Shown here piece after piece: positions 1 through 5,459 of a stretch of 5,459 nucleotides of DNA. The stretch's first letter is position 1. The number at the start of each line of letters is the position of its first letter. Source of the stretch: Cyanobacteria bacterium UBA8803. Its GTDB lineage: Bacteria; Cyanobacteriota; Cyanobacteriia; Cyanobacteriales; Coleofasciculaceae. The notes below the pieces were generated by a model that worked only from the letters and a program-made list of their open reading frames with translations, searched no databases and was not told the DNA's origin. Position numbers and translations under genes: made by a program. The stretch spans positions 1 to 5,459 of the forward strand of contig DNXU01000478.1 of NCBI GenBank assembly GCA_003505715.1. The letters are read 5' to 3'.

Positions 1-35
1 CCATCACCCCCTCACCCCATCACTCCCTCACCCCC
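1..35. repeat. C-rich octamer tandem array past the 3' end of amt, with G-quadruplex motif on the minus strand
   Basis: Four octamers of the form CCMTCACY run from 1 to 32 (CCATCACC, CCCTCACC, CCATCACT, CCCTCACC), and the array probably continues beyond the left edge. Read on the minus strand, which is the amt coding strand, there are four G-runs of 5, 3, 4 and 5 separated by loops of 3, 6 and 3 bases. This meets the usual G3+ N1-7 definition of a quadruplex. It starts only 8 bp after the amt stop codon, so it would lie in the amt 3' UTR. No hairpin terminator is seen between the stop codon and the window edge. Confidence 0.7.
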
Positions 36-43
36 TTACAAAT

Positions 44-1675
44 TTACTGGGTTGGGCTATCCAATACGCTACCCTTGCTACCTGTTATACCAGCCATACT
101 GGGAACGCTGCCTGGGCCTGCTTCCTTAAGAAATCCACTGTAGGCTTCCATGCCGTGTTCGCCAATATCCAAGCCTTCGAGTTCCTCCTCTGGAGTGACG
201 CGGATGCCTAGGGTGTACTTGAGGGCAAGCCAAAAAATAGTGCTGAGGGCAACCGTGATTCCTCCTACAGCTAGAATACCGATCAGCTGGGGAATTAGTT
301 GGGTTACACCACCCCCAAAGAATAACCCGGCAGCTGGGCCTGCTGTATATAACGGAGTCTCTCCCCGCAGGGCAACATTGGGACCAATGCTAAACAAACC
401 TACACAAAGGGTGCCCCAGACACCACAAACCAGGTGAACTGAGGTCGCACCAACGGGGTCATCAATCTTAATTCTGTCAAAGAAGGTAACTGCAAAAACT
501 ACCAGAATGCCTGCCACAATGCCAATGATGGCAGAGGAGGGAACGTTGATGAAAGCACAGGGAGCCGTAACTGCAACTAAACCTGCCAGGATACCGTTGA
601 TCACCATGGACAGATCCGGCTTACCGAGATACAACCAAGCTAAGATTGTCGCAGTAGCACCACCAAAGGCTCCTGCGGTATTGGTTGTGATAGCGATGTG
701 AGCGATCGCATTAGGATCGGCTGCCATGGTTGAGCCGGGGTTAAACCCAAACCATCCTAACCACAGAATCAAGCACCCTAACGTCGCGATGCTCATATTG
801 TGACCGGGCAGTGCCGTGATTTGACCATCTTGATATTTCCCCAGACGCGGTCCGAGAAATGCTGCCCCCATTAATGCTGCCCACCCACCAACGGAGTGGA
901 CTACAGTAGAACCGGCAAAATCAAAGAATCCTAATTTAGCCAGCCAGCCACCGCCCCAGATCCAATGTCCCGTAATTGGATAGGCAATCCCTACTAGTAA
1001 GAGACTGAAAATTAGGAAGTCAAGAAACTTAATCCGTTCAGCCACAGCACCGGAAACAATTGTGGCGGCTGTGCCAGCAAACACTAACTGGAAGAAAAAC
1101 TTAGCCAGCAGGGGTACTCCCGTCCAATTGAGCGAGCTAAAAATTCCCTGGTAAGCATCTCCGGTGGCAGGACTGTTATCTAGTCCGCTCAAAAAGAACC
1201 CGCCACTGTTGCCAATAAAACCATTGCCATTGCTGAACATCAAGCCAAAGCCAATCGCCCAGAATGCTATAGTAGATAGCGCAAACACGATCAAGTTCTT
1301 GGCCAGAACATTGACCGCGTTCTTCTGGCGGCAAAATCCCGTTTCTAACATGCAAAAGCCAGCATTCATAAAGAACACTAGCATTCCTGCAATCATGACC
1401 CACATGGTATCTAGACCTACCTTGAGGTCAGCCGTCGATGGCCCTTCAGCAGCTGCATCCTGAGCTACAGCTGCCACATTCCATAGCAACAAAATAATTG
1501 CTGTCAGGGGAATGCAGGCTTTCCAGCTCCCCGACAAATCACTAATTGATGTTTTTAGCTGATTAAAGGATAGGGCAAGCCCAAATAATTTAGTTTGGCG
1601 ATTACTCAACAATCGCCTATTTTTCCTGCTCGACCTTATCGTCTCGAAACTCTTCTCGAACTCTCGTTTAGGCAT
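44..1675 (-). CDS. amt: Ammonium transporter, Amt/AmtB family
   Basis: This is an inner-membrane Amt-family channel that takes up ammonium. From the ATG at 1675 it has 543 residues. A basic stretch of about 50 residues is followed by a hydrophobic segment ending in NVAAVA-QD, a likely signal peptide cleaved near residue 71, as in other Amt proteins. About eleven membrane segments follow. Family hallmarks include DFAGSTVVH with D252 and the first pore His (H260), GWFGFNPGS with a pore Phe (F311), and SVHLVCG with the second pore His (H414). The C-terminal tail from about 490 to 515, with [17 protein letters not shown], matches the cytoplasmic region contacted by PII/GlnK proteins. An ATG at 1708 would give 554 residues, but the 1675 start is preferred because AAGGAAA lies 10 bases upstream. 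A TTG at 1537 would give a shorter, more typical signal peptide but has no visible ribosome site. The gene appears intact. Control by NtcA and PII is inferred. Confidence 0.95.
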   Translation of the reverse strand: MPKREFEKSFETIRSSRKNRRLLSNRQTKLFGLALSFNQLKTSISDLSGSWKACIPLTAIILLLWNVAAVAQDAAAEGPSTADLKVGLDTMWVMIAGMLVFFMNAGFCMLETGFCRQKNAVNVLAKNLIVFALSTIAFWAIGFGLMFSNGNGFIGNSGGFFLSGLDNSPATGDAYQGIFSSLNWTGVPLLAKFFFQLVFAGTAATIVSGAVAERIKFLDFLIFSLLLVGIAYPITGHWIWGGGWLAKLGFFDFAGSTVVHSVGGWAALMGAAFLGPRLGKYQDGQITALPGHNMSIATLGCLILWLGWFGFNPGSTMAADPNAIAHIAITTNTAGAFGGATATILAWLYLGKPDLSMVINGILAGLVAVTAPCAFINVPSSAIIGIVAGILVVFAVTFFDRIKIDDPVGATSVHLVCGVWGTLCVGLFSIGPNVALRGETPLYTAGPAAGLFFGGGVTQLIPQLIGILAVGGITVALSTIFWLALKYTLGIRVTPEEELEGLDIGEHGMEAYSGFLKEAGPGSVPSMAGITGSKGSVLDSPTQ

Positions 1676-1685
1676 CTTCGTGAAC

Positions 1686-1692
1686 TTTCCTT
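1686..1692 (-). promoter_or_regulatory. Probable ribosome binding site deciding the amt start
   Basis: On the minus strand the sequence reads AAGGAAA, ten bases before the ATG at 1675. The upstream in-frame ATG at 1708 is preceded only by an A-rich stretch without a GGA core. This favours initiation at 1675, although many cyanobacterial genes lack such sites. Confidence 0.45.
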
Positions 1693-1719
1693 GATCTTTG
1701 GAACACATGGCAACGTTTT

Positions 1720-1825
1720 TTCTTTGAACCTGTAAATTCAGTTATTTGATTTGAAGGGAGAAGTATCTCTTTACTTTGGGGAATCCTTTTAAGAGAACTC
1801 GGCTCCGATTTACAGGTTCAAAGAA
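1720..1825 (-). repeat. 18-bp perfect inverted repeat in the amt leader, with a competing local hairpin
   Basis: The arm at 1720-1737 and the arm at 1808-1825 are exact reverse complements over 18 bases, separated by 70 bases. The near arm ends 12 bases before the upstream ATG (1708) and about 45 before the preferred one (1675). The far arm also takes part in a local palindrome at 1814-1828 (AGGTTC-AAA-GAACCT on the plus strand). In the transcript, the GAACCU segment can therefore pair either with the AGGUUC just upstream of it or with the AGGUUC of the arm near the start codon. Neither fold is followed by a U-tract, so a simple intrinsic terminator is unlikely. A role in translation or RNA stability is inferred from this geometry. 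Confidence 0.7.
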
Positions 1826-1959
1826 CCTACAGCTAGCTACCGTAAAAACACCTGCTTTCTGGAATGGCAAGGTTAGGTAAGCCAACTTTTAATGTCTTAA
1901 ACAAGACCCTACAAACAAGTGGCTCTGTCGTCAACATGTTAAATTTCTTTTAAGAGAAC
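1786..1959. repeat. 13-bp direct repeat CTTTTAAGAGAAC, two copies in the amt leader
   Basis: CTTTTAAGAGAAC occurs at 1786-1798 and again at 1947-1959, 161 bp apart. Both copies lie between purE and amt, and the flanks differ, so this is not part of a longer duplication. One copy falls inside the loop of the 18-bp inverted repeat; the other lies a little downstream of the inferred transcription start. It could be a paired protein or sRNA site. Nothing in the sequence shows which. Confidence 0.55.
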
Positions 1960-1984
1960 ATTAGTTGTCTATTCAGAATTTTTG

Positions 1985-2027
1985 ATTCTTAAATTTTTTC
2001 AATTGACGTTTCTGTATCAAGCTATAC
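1985..2027 (-). promoter_or_regulatory. Candidate NtcA-activated promoter of amt
   Basis: A perfect GTA-N8-TAC palindrome lies at 2014-2027, reading GTATAGCTTGATAC on the minus strand. This is the consensus for NtcA, the cyanobacterial global nitrogen regulator. On the minus strand 23 bases further on is AAGAAT (1985-1990), a weak -10 that fits AN3T at the spacing expected for an NtcA class II promoter, which has no -35 box. The site begins 14 bp past the purE stop codon and faces amt. Transcription would start near 1978, giving a leader of about 270 to 300 bases. NtcA control of amt genes is well established in cyanobacteria; binding here is inferred. Confidence 0.7.
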
Positions 2028-2041
2028 TTTTACTGCATACA

Positions 2042-2587
2042 TCATCCTTGGGATAGGTATTGTTGGTAGCCCAACTTATCCAGCAATTCTTGCTTCTGAC
2101 TCACCGATTGGGCTAAATCTTGGCGATACTGTTGAACTTGCTCGAGTAATTCCCGATTGTGAGACGCTAAAATTTGCACCGCTAACAAACCGGCGTTTTT
2201 AGCATTACCAATTGCCACAGTAGCAACCGGAATTCCTCCCGGCATTTGTACGATAGAGTACAAAGAATCAACACCCTGTAAATAGCGACTGGGTACTGGC
2301 ACCCCAATCACTGGTAAAGGAGTCAGTGCTGCCACCATACCCGGTAAATGGGCAGCTCCCCCTGCACCAGCAATAATCACCTTGAGTCCGCGCTGATGCG
2401 CCGCTTTGGCGTATTCTACCATCCGTTCCGGGGTACGGTGAGCAGAAACAATGGCCACTTCACAGGGAACGCCGAATTCTTCACAAACGGCGATCGCCTC
2501 CTGCATGGTGGGCAAATCAGAATCGCTGCCCATGATAATACCAACTAAGGGGTTGTCATTGGTAATTGGTGATTGGTAATTGGTCAT
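2042..2587 (-). CDS. purE: N5-carboxyaminoimidazole ribonucleotide mutase, PurE class I
   Basis: PurE converts N5-CAIR to CAIR in de novo purine synthesis in the cytoplasm. With the ATG at 2587 the protein has 181 residues, close to the family's usual 160 to 180. Hallmarks are GIIMGSDSD (about residues 16-24), SAHRTPERM with the active-site region His (H50), [12 protein letters not shown] (H80), [17 protein letters not shown] and the C-terminal helix [15 protein letters not shown]. The frame stays open up to 2677, but that extension is only translated heptamer repeat rich in Cys, Phe, Leu and Val. The chosen ATG itself lies inside an ATTGGTN array and encodes [11 protein letters not shown] before the conserved core NPLVGIIMG; it has no Shine-Dalgarno sequence. 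The gene is divergent from nagA and upstream of amt on the same strand. The amt promoter begins just past its stop codon. Confidence 0.95.
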   Translation of the reverse strand: MTNYQSPITNDNPLVGIIMGSDSDLPTMQEAIAVCEEFGVPCEVAIVSAHRTPERMVEYAKAAHQRGLKVIIAGAGGAAHLPGMVAALTPLPVIGVPVPSRYLQGVDSLYSIVQMPGGIPVATVAIGNAKNAGLLAVQILASHNRELLEQVQQYRQDLAQSVSQKQELLDKLGYQQYLSQG

Positions 2588-2606
2588 TGGTAATTGGCGA
2601 TTGGTA
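2558..2606. repeat. Heptamer array ATTGGTN x7 covering the purE start
   Basis: Seven consecutive 7-base units follow the pattern ATTGGTN (last bases A, G, A, C, A, then ATTGGCG, then A) from 2558 to 2606, plus a trailing ATT. The seventh base and one internal base vary, so the units are not pure copies. The array resembles the short tandem heptamer repeats known in cyanobacterial genomes. It encodes the first ten or so residues of PurE on the minus strand and supplies its ATG (2585-2587). It also makes up the space upstream of the nagA ATG. Confidence 0.9.
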
Positions 2607-2609
2607 ATT

Positions 2610-3800
2610 ATGAACAAACAACAAACAACAAACAACAAACAACAAACAACAAACAAACAACAAAAAATTATTATCAATGCCAGAGTGCCCGGTTATCAAG
2701 GTTTGCAGCAGATCCAGATTGACGAGGCGGGTAAGATTATGGAGATCACGCCGATAGCCCCAGTCAAACAGGACGACTGCCAGCTTGATGTGGCAGGGGA
2801 TTGGGTTTCGCTAGGAGGTGTTGATTTGCAGATTAATGGAGCGCTAGGCTTAGCATTTCCCGATTTGAGTCCGCCAGATGGCGAAAGGCTACATAAAATT
2901 GGCCAATTCTTATGGAATCAGGGAATTGATGCATTTTTACCCACCCTGGTGACTACCTCCATTGAGAAGATAGGGCAAGCCCTGTCAGTTATCGCTGATT
3001 TTTTAGCCTCAAGCTCACAAGAGGGAGCGATCGCTAAAATTTGGGGCGTACATTTAGAAGGCCCCTTTTTGCATCCCCAAAAGCGCGGCGCACATCCTGC
3101 CGAATATCTATTACCACTTACGCTAGAAAATGTCAAGCGAGTATTAGGGAATTATGGCAATCTAGTCAAAGTAATGACTCTAGCACCGGAGTTAGACCCA
3201 ACTGGGGAAGCGATCGCTTATTTAAATTCCCTAGGAATTACCATCAGCCTAGGCCACTCCCAAGCAACTGCTGCCCAAGCCGAAGCCGCCTTTGCTCTAG
3301 GAGCATCAATGGTAACCCATGCTTTTAATGCCATGCCGGGACTGCACCACCGACAGCCAGGATTACTAGGCGCAGCCATAACCCATCCCAACGTCCGCTG
3401 CGGTCTGATTGCCGACGGCAAACACATCTGTCCGACCATGCTCCAGATTCTACTACGAGCCAGCAGTCATGAGGAAGGACTGTTCCTAGTCAGCGATGCC
3501 CTAGCACCGTTAGGACTACCGGACGGGATTTATCCCTGGGACACTCGCCAAATAGAAGTAAAACAAGGTACAGCTCAACTACCAGACGGCACCCTAGCAG
3601 GGACAACATTACCCTTATTAGCAGGAGTGCAGAATTTAGTAGAGTGGGGGATTTGTAGCGTAGAAAGCGCGATCGCCCTAGCCACCGAATCTCCCCGGAA
3701 AGCGATCAGCTTACCAGGAATTACCCCCAACCAACCCGCTCAACTATTACGCTGGCACTGGGATAAAGCGACCTCAAAACTAACCTGGCAGCGGATTTAG
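2610..3800 (+). CDS. nagA: N-acetylglucosamine-6-phosphate deacetylase
   Basis: NagA removes acetate from GlcNAc-6-phosphate to give glucosamine-6-phosphate, feeding amino sugars from cell wall recycling or uptake back into metabolism. From the ATG at 2610 it has 396 residues, near the family norm of about 380. It is an amidohydrolase with [12 protein letters not shown] (near residue 69), FLPTLVTTS (near 109), [18 protein letters not shown] with metal-ligand Glu (E150), SLGHSQAT (H216), [21 protein letters not shown] (H237), [10 protein letters not shown] (H272) and [10 protein letters not shown] with catalytic Asp (D296). All key residues are present. The first 18 residues (Asn, Lys, Gln, Thr only after Met) are translated AACAAAC repeat, and conserved sequence begins at [14 protein letters not shown] at 2580 could extend it by 10 residues of repeat. 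No Shine-Dalgarno sequence is visible. It is divergent from purE with 22 bp between the start codons. Confidence 0.93.
   Translation: MNKQQTTNNKQQTTNKQQKIIINARVPGYQGLQQIQIDEAGKIMEITPIAPVKQDDCQLDVAGDWVSLGGVDLQINGALGLAFPDLSPPDGERLHKIGQFLWNQGIDAFLPTLVTTSIEKIGQALSVIADFLASSSQEGAIAKIWGVHLEGPFLHPQKRGAHPAEYLLPLTLENVKRVLGNYGNLVKVMTLAPELDPTGEAIAYLNSLGITISLGHSQATAAQAEAAFALGASMVTHAFNAMPGLHHRQPGLLGAAITHPNVRCGLIADGKHICPTMLQILLRASSHEEGLFLVSDALAPLGLPDGIYPWDTRQIEVKQGTAQLPDGTLAGTTLPLLAGVQNLVEWGICSVESAIALATESPRKAISLPGITPNQPAQLLRWHWDKATSKLTWQRI
2613..2654. repeat. Heptamer array AACAAAC x6 inside the nagA 5' coding end
   Basis: Six perfect AACAAAC units run from 2613 to 2654, followed by one degenerate unit to 2661. 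The array begins directly after the nagA ATG. Six units equal 42 bases, or 14 codons, so the frame is kept at this copy number; one unit more or fewer would shift it. On the other strand the array is GTTTGTT repeats, which form a non-conserved open extension of purE. Perfect repeat identity suggests recent expansion or homogenisation, unlike the diverged ATTGGTN array beside it. Confidence 0.92.
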
Positions 3801-3807
3801 CTTAAAT

Positions 3808-3857
3808 CGCGATTCATCCCACACTGCCCTAACGGGTCAGATGTGGGATGAATCGCG
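3808..3857. repeat. Strong hairpin after nagA: terminator or palindromic repeat
   Basis: Arms at 3808-3823 and 3842-3857 are perfect 16-bp reverse complements (CGCGATTCATCCCACA). The loop continues the stem as CTG/CAG and CCC/GGG with single-base bulges, ending in a TAAC tetraloop, giving about 22 pairs in all. It starts 7 bases after the nagA stop codon, where a terminator would be expected, but a G-rich stretch follows instead of a T-tract. It also lies 34 bp beyond the tnpA stop codon, so it could be a palindromic repeat of the REP type or an end structure of the IS element. The sequence cannot decide between these. Confidence 0.75.
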
Positions 3858-3879
3858 GGGAGGGCGGAGGTACGGAGTT

Positions 3880-3908
3880 GACCAATCCCTCTAGCTCTCA
3901 GGTTGGTC
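3880..3908. repeat. Candidate left-end subterminal hairpin of the IS
   Basis: GACCAA (3880-3885) pairs with TTGGTC (3903-3908), and CCT (3888-3890) pairs with AGG (3900-3902), leaving a two-base bulge TC on one side and a 9-base loop. Imperfect hairpins with unpaired bases in the stem near each end are what IS200/IS605 TnpA recognises, and the position at the tnpA 3' end is right for the left end. The structure overlaps the last codons of tnpA. It is short, so chance is possible. The hairpin at 3808-3857 is the alternative. Confidence 0.4.
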
Positions 3909-4304
3909 TTGATTTTCTATATATTTTCGTAGGGTAGAGATAGTAACCCCACCGCAACTAGCAACAAAATAAGAGCCATTCCAAAAAACGTCTTTCCAGT
4001 AGAAAGAGGCTAAGTAATCAGCAAATTCTTGCCGAAGTTTGCGGGATGTTACAGACTTAAGATTATTGACTAAGCTGCTGAGAGCTAGATCAGGATGGTA
4101 TTGGAAGAGTGCATGAACATGGTCGGCTTCTCCGTTAAACTCAATAAGTTTACAATCCCATTTACCTAGTAATTCTTCAAGGATTTCATGTAATCGATTA
4201 AGCATTTCTGAGTTGAAGACTTTACGACGGTATTTGGTCGTCAAAACCAAATGAACTTTAAGGTCACTGACTGACCTACCTTTACTTACAAAATCTTTTT
4301 TCAT
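3891..4304 (-). CDS. tnpA: IS200-type single-strand transposase TnpA (HUH/Y1)
   Basis: TnpA cuts and rejoins single-stranded DNA at the IS ends through a 5'-phosphotyrosine link. The protein from the ATG at 4304 has 137 residues, typical for the family. The HUH motif is DHVHALF with H62 and H64; the catalytic tyrosine is Y128 in TLRKYIENQ. Other family blocks are DLKVHLVLTTKYRRKVF near the N-terminus, SSLVNNLKSVTSRKLRQEF, and FWNGSYFVASCGGVTI. The start at 4304 is chosen because GGAAG lies four bases upstream and conserved sequence (MKKDFVSKG) begins there. An upstream TTG at 4364 in the same frame would run into the tnpB ribosome site and adds non-conserved residues. No frameshift or missing catalytic residue is seen, so it is probably functional. 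Confidence 0.95.
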   Translation of the reverse strand: MKKDFVSKGRSVSDLKVHLVLTTKYRRKVFNSEMLNRLHEILEELLGKWDCKLIEFNGEADHVHALFQYHPDLALSSLVNNLKSVTSRKLRQEFADYLASFYWKDVFWNGSYFVASCGGVTISTLRKYIENQDQPES

Positions 4305-4321
4305 ATAACTTCCGGAATCTG

Positions 4322-4330
4322 TGCTATAAT
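4322..4330 (+). promoter_or_regulatory. Extended -10 promoter for tnpB
   Basis: TGCTATAAT is a perfect extended -10 element (TG-n-TATAAT). No good -35 hexamer is seen at 16 to 18 bases upstream, where the tnpA start codon lies, which fits an extended -10 promoter. Transcription would start near 4337, giving a tnpB leader of about 41 bases. Confidence 0.6.
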
Positions 4331-4332
4331 CA

Positions 4333-4354
4333 GTGTATCCTAAAATTAATACAC
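4333..4354. promoter_or_regulatory. Palindrome between the tnpA and tnpB starts, possible operator or leader hairpin
   Basis: GTGTAT (4333-4338) and ATACAC (4349-4354) form a 6-bp inverted repeat around a 10-base A/T-rich centre. It sits at the inferred tnpB transcription start in the only non-coding gap between the divergent genes. It could be an operator acting on both genes or a small hairpin in the tnpB leader. Function is inferred from position only. Confidence 0.4.
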
Positions 4355-4362
4355 CTATAAAC

Positions 4363-4372
4363 AAGGAGGTGA
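4363..4372 (+). promoter_or_regulatory. Unusually complete Shine-Dalgarno sequence of tnpB
   Basis: AAGGAGGTGA is complementary to nearly the whole anti-Shine-Dalgarno tail of 16S rRNA and lies five bases before the GTG at 4378. It fixes that GTG as the start. No other gene here has a comparable site; purE and nagA show none. Confidence 0.85.
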
Positions 4373-4377
4373 TTAAA

Positions 4378-5459
4378 GTGCTGAAGGCGGTTAAGGTGCG
4401 GCTTTATCCAACGCCAGAACAGGAATTGATGCTAGCGAAGTCATTTGGGTGTGCTAGATGGTATTGGAATTTCTCTCTCAACGCCTGCATTCAGCACTAT
4501 CAAGAAACTGGAAAGGCTTTAAAGCTGGCAACTTACAAAGGGATGTTACCCCGACTAAAGAAAGAATTTCCTTGGTTGAAAGAGGATTGCTACTCTGCTG
4601 TATTGCAGTGCGTAGCTATCAATCTCAATAAAGCTTATACGAACTTCTTTCAGGGTAAAGCCAAGGAACCTAGATTCAAGTCAAAGCAAGGCAAACAGTC
4701 AATTCAGTACCCTCAAAACGTCACCGTTGATGGGCATAAACTTGTTGTTCCCAAAATCGGTGAAATCAAAGCAGTACTTCACCGTGAAATTGCTGGGACA
4801 ATCAAGACGGTAACAATCAGCAAGAGTCCATCAGACAAGTATTTTGCCTCTATCTTATGTGAGGTAGAAGACTCTCGTGATGCCAGTATTGGAGATAAGA
4901 TTCTAGGTATCGATTTAGGGATCAAAGACTTTGCTATTGTTCATGATGGCCAAGAATTGAATAAGTACTCAAACCCCACACACCTCAAACGTCACGAGAA
5001 AAATCTGGCTAGGAAACAACAAAAACTGGCTCGTAAAACTAAGGGGAGTAAAACTAGGGAAAGATACAGAAAATTTGTAGCTAAGGTTCACGAGAGAGTA
5101 TCAAATACCCGCCAAGATTTCTTGCATAAACTCAGCAGGAAATTGGTAGACGAAAGCCAAGTCATTGTTGTAGAAAATCTCAATGTTAAAGGGTTGGTGC
5201 GGAACCGTAAGCTATCAAAGGCAATATCCGATGGTGGGTGGGGAATATTTGTCAATTTCCTTGCGTACAAGCTAGAACGCAAGGAAGGTAAACTCGTAGA
5301 AATTGACAGATTTTTTCCTAGTTCTAAAAAATGTTCGTGTTGTGGTCATGTTGTCGATGAATTACCACTTGATATAAGAGAGTGGGATTGCCCTTCTTGT
5401 GGTACTCATCATGACCGTGATGGCAATGCTGCATTGAAGTGCGATTCGTTCAGTCGAAA
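4378..5459 (+). CDS. tnpB: TnpB, RNA-guided RuvC nuclease of IS605 type (3' end cut by the window)
   Basis: TnpB proteins are compact nucleases guided by an omega-RNA made from the IS right end; they are related to the ancestors of Cas12 and favour retention of the element at its donor site. The frame from GTG 4378 is open for 360 codons to the window edge without a stop, about 30 to 50 residues short of a typical family member. The N-terminal part has KAVKVRLYPTPEQ and GCARWYWNFSL. RuvC-I is GIDLGIKDFA (D179), RuvC-II is VVVENLNVKGL (E266), and RuvC-III is HDRDGNAALK (D346/D348, the second Asp being the likely catalytic one). A zinc ribbon is formed by C319-x2-C322 and C338-x2-C341. A basic bridge-like segment rich in Lys and Arg spans about 205-235. 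All catalytic residues are present, so it is probably active. Cleavage and guide use are known for relatives, not shown here. Confidence 0.95.
   Translation, partial: MLKAVKVRLYPTPEQELMLAKSFGCARWYWNFSLNACIQHYQETGKALKLATYKGMLPRLKKEFPWLKEDCYSAVLQCVAINLNKAYTNFFQGKAKEPRFKSKQGKQSIQYPQNVTVDGHKLVVPKIGEIKAVLHREIAGTIKTVTISKSPSDKYFASILCEVEDSRDASIGDKILGIDLGIKDFAIVHDGQELNKYSNPTHLKRHEKNLARKQQKLARKTKGSKTRERYRKFVAKVHERVSNTRQDFLHKLSRKLVDESQVIVVENLNVKGLVRNRKLSKAISDGGWGIFVNFLAYKLERKEGKLVEIDRFFPSSKKCSCCGHVVDELPLDIREWDCPSCGTHHDRDGNAALKCDSFSR

Larger units (their letters stand above)
702..3676. repeat. HIP1 octamers GCGATCGC, five copies
   Basis: GCGATCGC is found at 702-709 (in amt), 2490-2497 (in purE), and 3027-3034, 3210-3217 and 3669-3676 (in nagA). 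This highly iterated palindrome is overrepresented in many cyanobacterial genomes and is the best single marker of the source group. None is found in the IS region to the right. Confidence 0.9.
3880..5459. mobile_element. IS200/IS605-family insertion sequence, right end outside the window
   Basis: Divergent tnpA (IS200-type HUH transposase) and tnpB (RuvC nuclease) genes with 73 bp between their starts are the IS605 arrangement. Such elements move as single-stranded circles, insert 3' of a short target motif and lack terminal inverted repeats and target duplications. The left boundary lies somewhere between the nagA stop (3800) and the tnpA stop (3891); it is set here at the candidate end hairpin. 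The right boundary is beyond the window. The left neighbour nagA is not interrupted. Both visible genes look intact. No HIP1 site occurs in this 1.6 kb, while five occur in the preceding 3.8 kb, though this small number proves nothing. Confidence 0.9.

Noticed and set aside
1720..1825. MITE with 18-bp terminal inverted repeats
   Set aside because: Arms and size would fit a small non-autonomous element, but no target site duplication flanks it and the ends do not match a family I recognise. A structured leader is the simpler reading.
1814..1828. tRNA T-arm, because of the GGTTCAAAG string
   Set aside because: The stem does not place the TTC in a seven-base T-loop and no acceptor, D or anticodon arms can be built around it.
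1827..1840. Second NtcA site (CTA-N8-TAC on the plus strand)
   Set aside because: One mismatch from consensus and no AN3T or TAN3T -10 at the proper distance, while a perfect site with a plausible -10 exists at 2014-2027.
1709..1980. Glutamine riboswitch (glnA RNA motif) in the amt leader
   Set aside because: amt leaders of some cyanobacteria carry it, but I do not see its conserved core segments; the visible structure is a long inverted repeat instead.
2588..2677. N-terminal Cys/Phe/Leu/Val-rich extension of PurE as a membrane anchor
   Set aside because: It is only the reverse translation of the GTTTGTT and ATTGGTN arrays; PurE is soluble and its conserved core begins well after it.
4305..4364. 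Twenty extra N-terminal residues of TnpA from a TTG at 4364
   Set aside because: They overlap the tnpB ribosome site and promoter, are not conserved in the family, and the ATG at 4304 has its own GGAAG site.
3880..4377. CRISPR array or Cas operon linked to the RuvC protein
   Set aside because: No direct repeats with regular spacers are present, and the RuvC protein is TnpB with tnpA as its partner, not Cas12 with cas1 or cas2.

Overview
The window looks like a chromosomal segment of a cyanobacterium, probably filamentous or colonial. Five copies of the HIP1 octamer GCGATCGC occur in its left 3.8 kb, tandem heptamer and octamer arrays of the kind common in cyanobacteria are present, and the protein sequences have a cyanobacterial character. 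No species can be named from the sequence alone.

Layout from left to right: a C-rich octamer array (1-35) lies just past the 3' end of an ammonium transporter gene of the amt family (minus strand, 44-1675 or 44-1708). A gene-free leader of about 330 bp follows (1709-2041). It holds a perfect GTA-N8-TAC NtcA-type site, a 13-bp direct repeat and an 18-bp inverted repeat whose arms can also form a competing local hairpin. Next is purE (minus strand, 2042-2587), the N5-CAIR mutase of purine synthesis. Head to head with it is nagA (plus strand, 2610-3800), the GlcNAc-6-phosphate deacetylase. Their start codons are only 22 bp apart, inside two abutting heptamer arrays, ATTGGTN x7 and AACAAAC x6. 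After nagA comes a strong hairpin (3808-3857), then an IS200/IS605-type element with divergent tnpA (minus strand, 3891-4304) and tnpB (plus strand, from 4378). tnpB is still open at the right edge of the window.

How the parts relate: amt supplies nitrogen under likely NtcA control at the promoter and PII control at the protein. purE and nagA are housekeeping or salvage genes of nitrogen-containing metabolites, but nothing shows that the three form a pathway unit. The IS element looks intact as far as it is visible: the TnpA HUH and tyrosine residues and all TnpB RuvC and zinc-ribbon motifs are present. It is therefore a candidate for active single-strand transposition with a TnpB/omega-RNA nuclease, but the right end, where the guide RNA would be encoded, is outside the window.

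The most unusual features are the amt leader with mutually exclusive pairings and the heptamer arrays that supply the N-termini and start codons of purE and nagA. In the nagA case a change of one repeat unit would shift the reading frame.
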